Shown here in pieces: positions 55,401-62,370 of a stretch of DNA of 64,000 nucleotides. Source of the DNA: AEGEAN-183 sp045563675. Its GTDB lineage: Bacteria > Pseudomonadota > Gammaproteobacteria > Magnimaribacterales > Magnimaribacteraceae. The notes below the pieces were generated by a model. It made no database searches and was not told where the DNA came from. It saw nothing but the letters and a program-made list of their open reading frames with translations. Both the position numbers and the translations under genes were made by a program. How positions within the stretch are numbered: position 1 is the stretch's first letter; each line of letters opens with the position of its first letter. The stretch is from assembly GCA_045563675.1 (NCBI GenBank), contig JBJLIX010000002.1, forward strand, positions 310,001-374,000, in the 5' to 3' direction.

Positions 55401-55778
55401 TATATTTAGTTTTCTAGCAAGTTCTTTTGCTTTAGTTTTATCTCCGAAGGTCCTTAAAGACTGTTCACTAGGTCCAATGTATTTTATTTTTGCTTGTCTA
55501 GTTGCCTTAGCAAAAAGAGGGTTTTCACTTAAAAAGCCATAACCAGGATGAATTGCATCTACTTTTGAAAGTTTGGCTATTTCAATTATCTTTTTAATAT
55601 CTAGATAAGCATTTGAGCCTTTTTTATCGATCATGAAAGACTCATGCATCTTCGAAAGGTGCAAGGAATTTACATCGTCTTCAGAATATAAACCGATAGG
55701 TTTTATGCCTAAGTCATTGCAAGTTCTTGCTATGCGGATAGCTATCTCGCCCCTGTTAGCAATCAGTATCCTTTTCAT
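52401..55778 (-). CDS. Single-chain biotin-dependent acyl-CoA carboxylase
   Basis: The 1125-residue protein carries the complete cycle in one chain. The biotin carboxylase domain (1-450) has ATEGGGGRGM and RECSTQRRYQKIIE. The biotinyl domain (520-590) has the attachment lysine K554 in EAMKMEHE. The carboxyltransferase domain (about 620-1110) has FAEGGGGRPGD. Separate alpha and beta subunits are usual, so the fusion is notable. Substrate is an acyl-CoA such as propionyl-, acetyl- or a longer-chain CoA. An acyl-CoA dehydrogenase lies upstream. Confidence 0.93.
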   Translation of the reverse strand: MKRILIANRGEIAIRIARTCNDLGIKPIGLYSEDDVNSLHLSKMHESFMIDKKGSNAYLDIKKIIEIAKLSKVDAIHPGYGFLSENPLFAKATRQAKIKYIGPSEQSLRTFGDKTKAKELARKLNIPVINGTEGKTSLKQASQFLKRLKKNSLLVIKATEGGGGRGMRVVASQSELKDSMTRASSEAKSAFNSSNLYVEEYLKNYRHVEVQVLGDGKGEATHMHERECSTQRRYQKIIEIAPCPGIKSDLKEKMFEASLKLIKEIKYEGLATIEFLVDFKKADFRFIECNARLQVEHTVTEAVLDLDLVKAQILIASGKTFKQLKLEQKDIVEPKGFAVQTRVNMEVIDSKGNTKPSGGKFSAFDLPSGPGVRADSYGYSGYQTNPSFDSLIAKIITHSSEDNFKQALKRNYRSLCELKIEGVTTNLDLLKNILSDKSFKNNNFHSQFLDQNIKTLLLKNNHTDLSDITRSIKKETLKRGKIEDLDPLAVLDHGKSGGGFVEDSENILKLENEELEEGFYSVNAPMQGMVVKFEVKKGDQVWKGKPLLIMEAMKMEHEVVSEVGGVIKEIKVQSQDTVFEGHSLITVKLKEVKEKVSKKIKDIDLDEIRPDLKEAIERKEASHDKNRPDAVKKRYSTGHRTARENIEDLCDEGSFIEYGSVVIAAQRRRRSEEDLIRNTTGDGMVCGLGHVNGNLFDETNSRVMAMSYDYMVLAGTQGKMNHSKKDRMFEIAEQNRLPTILFAEGGGGRPGDTDTSGVAGLDCLAFTYFAQLSGLVPVVGITTGRCFAGNAVLLGCCDVIIATEDSNIGVGGPAMIEGGGLGVFTPEEVGPMDVQVPNGVVDLPVKDEKEAVEVAKKYLSYFQGPLKNWEAPDQRNLRFTVPENRLRYYDMRAVIEGIADIGSTLEIRKDWAPGIITSFIRVEGRPVGVVANNPGHLSGAIDSPGADKGSRFIQLCDAFDIPILSLIDCPGIMVGPESEKSALVRHAARMFVVGANIKTPLMSVVIRKAYGLGAQAMAGGSFKIPLFTVTWPTGEFGGMGLEGAVKLGFRKELEAIKDPKKRIEAYEKMVDDSYKRGKAVNMASHFELDDVIDPAETRKWIMGALKSLPPKAPKKSKKRPNVDTW

Positions 55779-55826
55779 TAATTTATTTTAGCTAATAGAA
55801 AAAGAAGAAAATTAATATTTATAGAT

Positions 55827-57083
55827 CTACCAAAGATCGTATTTCTGAAGTTCAGCTCTACCAACAACCATGTGATGAACTTCGTCAGGGCCATCTGCAA
55901 ACCTAAGGTGCCTTAAATCAGCGTACATCCCTGCAAGAGGTGTCCATTGTGAAATACCTGCTGCTCCATGCATTTGGATCGCTTGGTCTACAATTAAGCA
56001 AGCTTTTTCTGGAACCATTGCCTTAACAGCACTGATATAAATCCTTGCTTCTTTATTGCCTAATACATCCATAGCCTTAGCTGCTTGCAGAACGGATAAT
56101 CTCATGGCATTAATCTCTATTCTTGCTCTTGATATAACCTCTACATTTTTTCCTAGTTTAGCAATTGGTTTTCCAAAAGCTTCTCTTGATCCTGCTCTTT
56201 TAACCATTAACTCCAGAGCCCTCTCGGCCTTTCCAATGGTTCTCATACAGTGATGTATTCTTCCGGGACCAAGTCTTACTTGAGAAATCTCAAAACCTCT
56301 TCCTTCACCAAGCAATATATTCTCCTTGGGAACTCTCACATTATTAAGTTTGATATGCATATGACCTTGAGGTGCATGGTCTTGACCAAAAACTTGCATA
56401 CCTTCGAGAATCTCTACTCCTGGAGTATCTTTTGGTACGAGAATCTGAGATTGCTGTTTTGAAGGATGAGCATCTGGACTTGTCTTAACCATAGTAATAA
56501 AAATCTTGCATCTAGGATCTCCTGCTCCTGAAATATAAAACTTTTCACCATTTATAACCCACTCATCTCCTTCTAATACTGCACTTGTGCTTATATTTTT
56601 GGCATCAGATGAAGCTAAATTAGGTTCTGTCATTGCATAAGCTGATCTTATTTCTCCATTCATTAAAGGCTCTAACCATTGCTTTTTTTGCTCTGGGGTT
56701 CCAACGTGTTGTAAAACCTCCATATTGCCTGTATCCGGAGCACTGCAATTCATTGATTCTGATGATAAAGGATATTTTCCTAGCTCATCTGCGATGTATG
56801 TATAATCCAGATTGGTTAGTCCTTCCCCAATTTTCCCATCGTTATCAGGTAAAAAGAAATTCCAAAGTCCCAACTCTCTTGCTTTGTCTTTTACTTCCTC
56901 TAGTAATTCAAGTTGGCGAGGATGCCAAGACCACCTGTCTTCCTTTTGACTATGCAATCCATAAAACTCTTCTTGAATTGGTGCAACGTTTTCTTCGCAA
57001 TGTTTTTTTACTAAATCCATTAAAGGCTGAGCCTCTTTAGACATAGCTAATTGAAAAAGATCTGGACTTAAGTTTGCTGACAT
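55827..57083 (-). CDS. Acyl-CoA dehydrogenase
   Basis: The 418-residue protein has the FAD/substrate signature YAMTEPNLASSDAKNI and the C-terminal half with HHCMRTIGKAERALELMVKRAGSREAFGKPIA and QIHGAAGIS-like IQMHGAAGISQWTPLA. The C-terminal DLRHLRFADGPDEVHHMVVGRAEL is typical of ACAD10/11-type dehydrogenases. A GGGAGAAAA ribosome site supports the start. It is the last dehydrogenase before the carboxylase gene, with about 50 bases between. Confidence 0.92.
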   Translation of the reverse strand: MSANLSPDLFQLAMSKEAQPLMDLVKKHCEENVAPIQEEFYGLHSQKEDRWSWHPRQLELLEEVKDKARELGLWNFFLPDNDGKIGEGLTNLDYTYIADELGKYPLSSESMNCSAPDTGNMEVLQHVGTPEQKKQWLEPLMNGEIRSAYAMTEPNLASSDAKNISTSAVLEGDEWVINGEKFYISGAGDPRCKIFITMVKTSPDAHPSKQQSQILVPKDTPGVEILEGMQVFGQDHAPQGHMHIKLNNVRVPKENILLGEGRGFEISQVRLGPGRIHHCMRTIGKAERALELMVKRAGSREAFGKPIAKLGKNVEVISRARIEINAMRLSVLQAAKAMDVLGNKEARIYISAVKAMVPEKACLIVDQAIQMHGAAGISQWTPLAGMYADLRHLRFADGPDEVHHMVVGRAELQKYDLW

Positions 57084-57101
57084 AATTTTCTCCCTTAATT
57101 A

Positions 57102-59111
57102 TTAATTAATTTTATACCAAATTGGCGATGACCATGCTCTTTCTTGAATTGTTACTTGTAAACCTGGTCTAACTGGAGCTCCTGATCTAATAGCATCCCA
57201 AGTCGTCCACCTGCAAGTAGGATTCTCCAAAACTCTTACATAGTAAAAGGACTCCACCCCTTTTTCAAAATCTGGATCAGTCCAAATAGTCTTCAATTCA
57301 GAAGCTCCATTATTAGAAATGGAACAATCCTTTAGATTTACCTTGGCATTATTTTCGGGGCACCTGTGAGTGTTAGGATCTACTTTTAAACCATCTGAAC
57401 AAGCAACGTCATAAACTTTCTCTTTGGTTTGTTTGTTAGGCCCATGATCATACCACCCTTTAACAATTTGAAGTCTTTGTAGAGGAGCTCCATAACTGTC
57501 TCTTTGTGCCCAAACTATAAAATGGGGAGACTCATTACCTTCACTTATCAAATCAGCTCCCATAGGGACACCTTTTTCATAAGCTTTCTTAGCTAAATCA
57601 TCTGAATTTAAATCAATTTCCTTAAATTCAAAACCACCAAAGAATCTTACTTTAATTCTATTACCTGAAGTACCAAAAGTCTCTTTGCGCCTTAGAGCAT
57701 TAAATATAGACTCTCGAGTATTCTCTTCAGCCCAAACTCCTGCTAACCCTGAGGCTCCAAATTGAGCCGTTCTGGCAGATCCGTCTAGGTATTGACCTCT
57801 AACTATTTCAGAACCTCTAAGTTGAGAAGTACTTACAGAGTCATCTAGGTAATCTTCATTAAATGGTAAAGAGCCCCTTGATAGAGGTGAAGATGTTAGT
57901 GGTGTTGTTCCAAAGTAGTTATCTTCTTCGTAGGAACCTGAGGAATTATGATTATCGCTTGAACCTATAAAGCCCATTTTAAAGGGATTACCTCTATTTT
58001 CTTTTTGAAGAGCCAAGCCGTTCATTAAAGCCTCCCTTACATAACTGCCATGAGGATTGCTATAAAAATTAACTTTACCCTTTCGTGTGTTCAATATCTC
58101 AAATCCAGCCCACTCATCGTTCTGAGATAATCTGGGATGAGTTTCAGAAGTACCTTTAATTTGGGTAATCTCAACCAACGGTTCATTTCGCATTCTTTGT
58201 TCTGCATAAGCTTGATCGAGTGGTCTGCCATCATAATAAGCCAGTCTAAAAGCCTGGCCATTGGATTGGTTGGAATTATGAGGTATCGCTAAACTATCTA
58301 ACCCCCTCTCTCTCATAACGTCCATCCAGTCCCATAAATCTTCTGGATTCTGTGAATCCATCCTTGTAAAAGGTCTTTTAGGTGCCTTACTTGAATTAAA
58401 TAAAACATTCCTATGATAAGAAGCACCGTCTGGTGGTAAAAAAGAAGAGGTCCACTCATAGCCTATGAAAGTAGTAAATTTACCTGGTTCATTATGTCTT
58501 TCCGCTGACTTAATGATATCTGTCCATGCTTCTCTGTAGGCCTCATAATCAAATGATGCTGAACCTCTTGCAATATCACTCTTCAACCAAGCAATGAATT
58601 GTTTCCAGTAGCTACCGCGGGTCTGGACAAATTTACCGAATTCTTGTCTAAAAAGAGATACTCTATTCAGATTGCCATCAAGATTAAGAAGACTTAAATT
58701 TTCTTCTGCGTTTACGTTGTGAAAAGGTTTTGCAAGAGGATGCTTTGAAAGTTCTTTTGATGTATCAGCCCAATCATCCACAACTCCCATCCAAAAACCA
58801 TGATCGGTAACTGCATAAAAATCTAAAGGCTCTCTTATTGTCATATTAATGCCAAAAGAATTTTTCATAGCTTCTCCCTTAGCATAAAGATAGGCTTCAT
58901 CAGGAGTGTTCATGTTACCTAGCAAGTAAGCATCAAATGAATAAGTGGTATGTATATGAGTATCACCAAAGTAAACGTTACGGTACTCGTTATATTCGGT
59001 TATTTTTTTATTCTCAGCTTGTTTTACATATGAATAATCTTCTATTACTTCAGCGTCATTAGAACAACTTGAAAGTAAAAAAAGTAAAAAAATCAGAAAG
59101 AAATATCTCAT
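57102..59111 (-). CDS. DUF3604 lipoprotein, tandem copy 2
   Basis: The 669-residue protein has a lipobox LLSSC16. PHP-type motifs are GDTHIHTTYSFDAY (H52, H54), FYAVTDHGFWMG, AIPHNSNQSNG and GSSDNHNSSG. Its C-terminus repeats the SDGLKVDPNTHRCPENNA and RAWSSPIWY blocks of the neighbouring copy. It begins immediately after the stop of the upstream copy with no gap, so the two were probably formed by tandem duplication and are co-translated. Confidence 0.88.
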   Translation of the reverse strand: MRYFFLIFLLFLLSSCSNDAEVIEDYSYVKQAENKKITEYNEYRNVYFGDTHIHTTYSFDAYLLGNMNTPDEAYLYAKGEAMKNSFGINMTIREPLDFYAVTDHGFWMGVVDDWADTSKELSKHPLAKPFHNVNAEENLSLLNLDGNLNRVSLFRQEFGKFVQTRGSYWKQFIAWLKSDIARGSASFDYEAYREAWTDIIKSAERHNEPGKFTTFIGYEWTSSFLPPDGASYHRNVLFNSSKAPKRPFTRMDSQNPEDLWDWMDVMRERGLDSLAIPHNSNQSNGQAFRLAYYDGRPLDQAYAEQRMRNEPLVEITQIKGTSETHPRLSQNDEWAGFEILNTRKGKVNFYSNPHGSYVREALMNGLALQKENRGNPFKMGFIGSSDNHNSSGSYEEDNYFGTTPLTSSPLSRGSLPFNEDYLDDSVSTSQLRGSEIVRGQYLDGSARTAQFGASGLAGVWAEENTRESIFNALRRKETFGTSGNRIKVRFFGGFEFKEIDLNSDDLAKKAYEKGVPMGADLISEGNESPHFIVWAQRDSYGAPLQRLQIVKGWYDHGPNKQTKEKVYDVACSDGLKVDPNTHRCPENNAKVNLKDCSISNNGASELKTIWTDPDFEKGVESFYYVRVLENPTCRWTTWDAIRSGAPVRPGLQVTIQERAWSSPIWYKIN

Positions 59112-61154
59112 TTATTCTTCCTTGGTTTCTGCAATATACCAAATAGGAGAAGACCAAGCTCTATCTTGAATAATAGGATCTAAATCTTCGCGGGGATCTC
59201 TTCCATTCTTTACTGCATCCCAAGCCGTCCATCTACAAGAAGGATTTTCTAACACTCTTACATAATAAAAAGCATTATGATTTGGGTTGAAATCTGGATC
59301 AGACCAGAGTGTCTTTAATTCAGCTGCACCTGTATCAGAAACAGAACAGTCTGCTAGATCAACTCTTGCTCCATTATCGGGACAACGAAAATTATTTGGG
59401 TTAACTTTCAATCCGTCAGAACAAACTGCATCATAAATCTTTTCATGGGTACTGCCGTCGCTTGGATCTACCCAACCTTTAATAACTTGGAGTCTTTGAA
59501 GTGAGGTTGTTCTTTGGTCTTTCTGAGCCCAAATAAGAAAAGCTGGTTGTTTCTCACCTTCAGCGACAAGGTCACTGCCCATAGGTACTCCTCTGTCGTA
59601 AGCTAGTTTAATTAAATTTTCTGCACCTAAATTTAGATCTTGATAGTCCAAGCCAGCAAAAAACCTCAGTTTGATTCTATTGCCGCTAGTTGCATAGGTT
59701 TCTTTTCTTCTAAATGCAGCAAAAATTGATTCACGCGTATTTTCTTCGGCCCATACTGCTGCTAATCCGGAAGCGCTCCATAAAGAGTAATAAGTATCTA
59801 CATACCTACCCTGTTCCCTTTCAGTAAATAGGTTTGAATTATTGTCATCTGAAGTTAGCAATTTGTATTCTTCTTCGTCTAAAGGAATCGTACCCCTTAA
59901 TGGAGGCAGGCCATCAAGAACTCCTACCTTTGCATAAAAGTCTGACTCCACAAATGCACCTGCTGCAGTATGAGTATCACTTGAACCAATAACTCCAAAT
60001 TTATAAGGATTTCCTCTACCTTCCCAATTCAAACCTATCCCTCTTCTATAAGCCTGCCTTACGTAACTTCCATCAGGATCACTAAAAGTCTTTCCTCTTC
60101 CAATCCGGTAGGGAAAAATCTCAAAATCTGCCCATTCATCATCTGGAGATAAAAGTGGATGCGTATCCGATGTGCCCTTTACTTGTGTGCTTTCTACTAA
60201 AGGTTCATTGCGACTTCGTAAATCTGCATATGAAGTATCTACAAGATTTCCATTCCAGTATTTAGTTTCAAACATTCTGCCATTTGAACCATTAGAATTA
60301 TGAGGAATAGCTATAGAGTCTAAACCTTTATTTCTTAATCTATCCATCCAGGCCCAAAGGTCTTCAGGGTTCATAGAATCTATTCTAGTCCAAGGTCGCT
60401 TTGGGTAATTAGAATTTTCAAAGAGAATATTTCTATGTAAATTACCTCCTTCTAGGTCACCTGAATTTGTTGTAAATTCGTAACCAATAAAAGTTGTAAA
60501 TTTACCTGGTTCATAATTTCTCTGCGCCGATTCAGCAATCTCCTTCCAAGCAGATTTATGAACAGCATAATCAAACATGGGCATAGAAAGAGCAATATTG
60601 TTTTTGAAGTTTAAAGCTCTCCATTGACTAAATTTATTTCCGAAGGTGCTTAGCCAAAAGAAATTCGAAAAAGCATTCCTTCTTCTTGATATAGAATCTA
60701 TTCCAGTATTTCCTGGGGCATTAATATCATGATAAGGATCTGCCCCAGGTAAAGAGGATGCAGGGTGAGAGGTATCAGCTAACTTTTCGAACATTCCAAG
60801 AAAGAAACCATGATCTGTTACTGCATAAAAATCTAGAGGTTCACTTAATTGCATATCGAAACCTAAAGGATGTTTAATAGATGCTCCTTTAGCAAAACTA
60901 TATGCATCATCTGGAGATGCCGTTGTACCGAATATATAAGCATCAAAAGAATACTTTGTGTGGACATGAGTGTCACCAAAGTAGAGATTTCTGTCCTCAT
61001 TAAAGTCAGTAGTATTTTCTTCATCAATCTTCGGATCAAATTCGACTTGACTCTGGATGTTTAGTGAGTCATCAGAACATCCTGTTAATAGTAAAAAGAT
61101 TAAGCATGGTATGGCAATAAATAAAGGTACTTGTTTCGAGTTATTCATATCCAT
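59112..61154 (-). CDS. DUF3604 lipoprotein, tandem copy 1
   Basis: The 680-residue protein has a lipobox LLTGC26. PHP-type motifs are FGDTHVHTKYSFDAY (H63, H65), FYAVTDHGFFLG (D114, H115), AIPHNSNGSNG and GSSDTHTAAG. It is closer to the 50247 copy in the N-terminal KYSFDAYIFGTTASPDDAY block than to its neighbour. The start could be M1 or M3, since an AGGA is better placed for M3. It is divergent from the SOS-box gene, with the LexA box about 72 bases upstream. Confidence 0.88.
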   Translation of the reverse strand: MDMNNSKQVPLFIAIPCLIFLLLTGCSDDSLNIQSQVEFDPKIDEENTTDFNEDRNLYFGDTHVHTKYSFDAYIFGTTASPDDAYSFAKGASIKHPLGFDMQLSEPLDFYAVTDHGFFLGMFEKLADTSHPASSLPGADPYHDINAPGNTGIDSISRRRNAFSNFFWLSTFGNKFSQWRALNFKNNIALSMPMFDYAVHKSAWKEIAESAQRNYEPGKFTTFIGYEFTTNSGDLEGGNLHRNILFENSNYPKRPWTRIDSMNPEDLWAWMDRLRNKGLDSIAIPHNSNGSNGRMFETKYWNGNLVDTSYADLRSRNEPLVESTQVKGTSDTHPLLSPDDEWADFEIFPYRIGRGKTFSDPDGSYVRQAYRRGIGLNWEGRGNPYKFGVIGSSDTHTAAGAFVESDFYAKVGVLDGLPPLRGTIPLDEEEYKLLTSDDNNSNLFTEREQGRYVDTYYSLWSASGLAAVWAEENTRESIFAAFRRKETYATSGNRIKLRFFAGLDYQDLNLGAENLIKLAYDRGVPMGSDLVAEGEKQPAFLIWAQKDQRTTSLQRLQVIKGWVDPSDGSTHEKIYDAVCSDGLKVNPNNFRCPDNGARVDLADCSVSDTGAAELKTLWSDPDFNPNHNAFYYVRVLENPSCRWTAWDAVKNGRDPREDLDPIIQDRAWSSPIWYIAETKEE

Positions 61155-61225
61155 TCCTAAAGTAAACCTCCATATTATTTACGTCCAATAGAAAGTAAAG
61201 ACAAAATAATTGCAAATTCTTAAAT

Positions 61226-61247
61226 ATACTGTATATTTATACAGTAT
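61226..61247. promoter_or_regulatory. LexA (SOS) box
   Basis: A perfect palindrome with 10-base arms and a 2-base centre contains CTGT-N8-ACAG at 61229-61244. It differs from the E. coli LexA consensus TACTG(TA)5CAGTA at one position. It overlaps a TATACT -10-like hexamer (61225-61230) and the ATG at 61246. Confidence 0.85.
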
Positions 61248-61434
61248 GAATGATTTATATAAGAAAAATAAGCCTTCAGGTCAACCTATGGCAGTTAGGA
61301 GCCTAGAATCAATAAGTCATAATGTATTGTTGCAGAGCGAGTGGATAGATCGTTTAATAACATCAGTGTATGTTGTTTTATCAGGAACTATCATTGCAAT
61401 CTCTTTAGCGATACTATTTGGCTTGAATGGATAA
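61246..61434 (+). CDS. Small membrane protein under a LexA box
   Basis: The 62-residue product from the ATG at 61246 has a polar N-terminal half and one C-terminal membrane helix (about 37-59, ending LAILFGLNG). An internal ATG at 61288 would give 48 residues and has a weak AGG upstream. The first ATG has no ribosome site and would be near the 5' end of the mRNA. Its stop overlaps the start of the next small gene. SOS-induced single-helix peptides elsewhere act as toxins or division inhibitors, but no homology to those is seen. Confidence 0.6.
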   Translation: MNDLYKKNKPSGQPMAVRSLESISHNVLLQSEWIDRLITSVYVVLSGTIIAISLAILFGLNG

Positions 61435-61549
61435 GAAAAAAAAACCTTCCAAAAGAAATCCTGTAGCAAAGAATGCTGGAAAATTTAATAAGGCAAAAAT
61501 CTTTAGGGATAAAACAAAATACTCAAGAAGAGATAAAACTCCTGAGTAA
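61427..61549 (+). CDS. Small basic protein (40 residues)
   Basis: The product starts MDKKKKPSKRNPVAKNAGKF and continues with NKAKIFRDKTKYSRR. The ATG overlaps the previous stop (ATGGATAA), a classic coupling arrangement. It is highly basic with no hydrophobic segment, consistent with a nucleic-acid or ribosome-binding peptide. The RNPVAKxAxKFNKAxxFRD pattern looks like a small conserved gammaproteobacterial family of unknown function (possibly DUF7230), recalled without a search. Confidence 0.6.
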   Translation: MDKKKKPSKRNPVAKNAGKFNKAKIFRDKTKYSRRDKTPE

Positions 61550-61552
61550 AGC

Positions 61553-62299
61553 GTGGAATTATTTAACTATGTATTGATTGGCTGGACTTCAATTGCAGTC
61601 ATTGTTTTTTTTATTTTATTTCTCAAAACTGCACCTTATGGAAGATATACCGAGAATGGATGGGGGATAGAAATACCATCACGACTTGGCTGGATTGTAA
61701 TGGAGTCTCCGGCTATTTTCTTAGTTTTAATTCTATTCATTTTTTCTACTAATTCTAATGTAGCTCAATTAGCCCTGCTATCATTCTGGTGTCTGCATTA
61801 TTTTCATAGAAGTTTTATCTGGCCTTTTAGAGCTAGAATTTCTAATAAAGGCATGCCCATATCTATAGCTCTTTTCGCAATTATCTTTAATCTAATTAAT
61901 GGCTCTATTCAAGGGCTATGGATTTTTTCATTTTCTAACTATTCTGCTAGATGGATAACTAGTCCAGAGTTTTTAATAGGGTCTATAGTCTTTATATTAG
62001 GAATGTTCATAAATATTCGTTCCGATAATATTCTTTTAAATCTCCGCGGTGAAGAAGAAAGTGGTTATAAAATTCCTAAAGGTTTTTTATTCAACAAAAT
62101 CTCTTGCCCAAACTATTTAGGTGAAATAATAGAATGGTTGGGATGGGCAATAATGACTTGGAGCTTTGCTGGACTGGTTTTTTTCTTTTGGACTATGGCA
62201 AATTTAATTCCTAGGGCTTATTCAAACCATAAGTGGTACAAAAAACAATTCCCTGATTACCCTGCAGAGCGTAAAGCTATAGTACCTTATCTTTTATAA
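61553..62299 (+). CDS. Steroid 5-alpha-reductase-like membrane oxidoreductase
   Basis: The 248-residue protein has about seven helices. PYGRY at residues 28-32 and the R-x2-W-x3-E51-x-P pattern correspond to the region of catalytic Glu57 in human SRD5A2. CLHYFHRSF matches the Tyr91 region. The C-terminus has NIRSDNILLNLR, GYKIPKG, PNYLGEIIEWLGWA and KWYKKQFPDYP, the NADPH-site pattern of the family. It probably reduces a delta-4 steroid or similar enone. The start is GTG 3 bases after the small basic gene. Confidence 0.85.
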   Translation: MELFNYVLIGWTSIAVIVFFILFLKTAPYGRYTENGWGIEIPSRLGWIVMESPAIFLVLILFIFSTNSNVAQLALLSFWCLHYFHRSFIWPFRARISNKGMPISIALFAIIFNLINGSIQGLWIFSFSNYSARWITSPEFLIGSIVFILGMFINIRSDNILLNLRGEEESGYKIPKGFLFNKISCPNYLGEIIEWLGWAIMTWSFAGLVFFFWTMANLIPRAYSNHKWYKKQFPDYPAERKAIVPYLL

Positions 62300-62306
62300 T
62301 TTTTTC

Positions 62307-62335
62307 TTGTGTACTGATAAGACAAGAATTATTCT
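62307..62335 (+). promoter_or_regulatory. Possible sigma-70 promoter for the acyl-CoA dehydrogenase operon
   Basis: TTGTGT at 62307-62312 and TATTCT at 62330-62335 are spaced by 17 bases, 36 bases before the ATG at 62371. The match to consensus is partial. Confidence 0.35.
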
Positions 62336-62370
62336 ACACGCCTCACTTACAACCAACTAAGGAGTCTTTA

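Noticed and set aside
61226..61247. Palindrome at 61226-61247 as a terminator of the divergent DUF3604 gene
   Set aside because: It lies upstream, not downstream, of that gene, has no T-run and has a 2-base loop that cannot form a normal hairpin.
62304..62328. Inverted repeat after the steroid-reductase-like gene (TTCTTGT / ACAAGAA)
   Set aside because: The stem is AT-rich, only 7 base pairs, with an 11-base loop and no T-run, so a terminator call is not supported.
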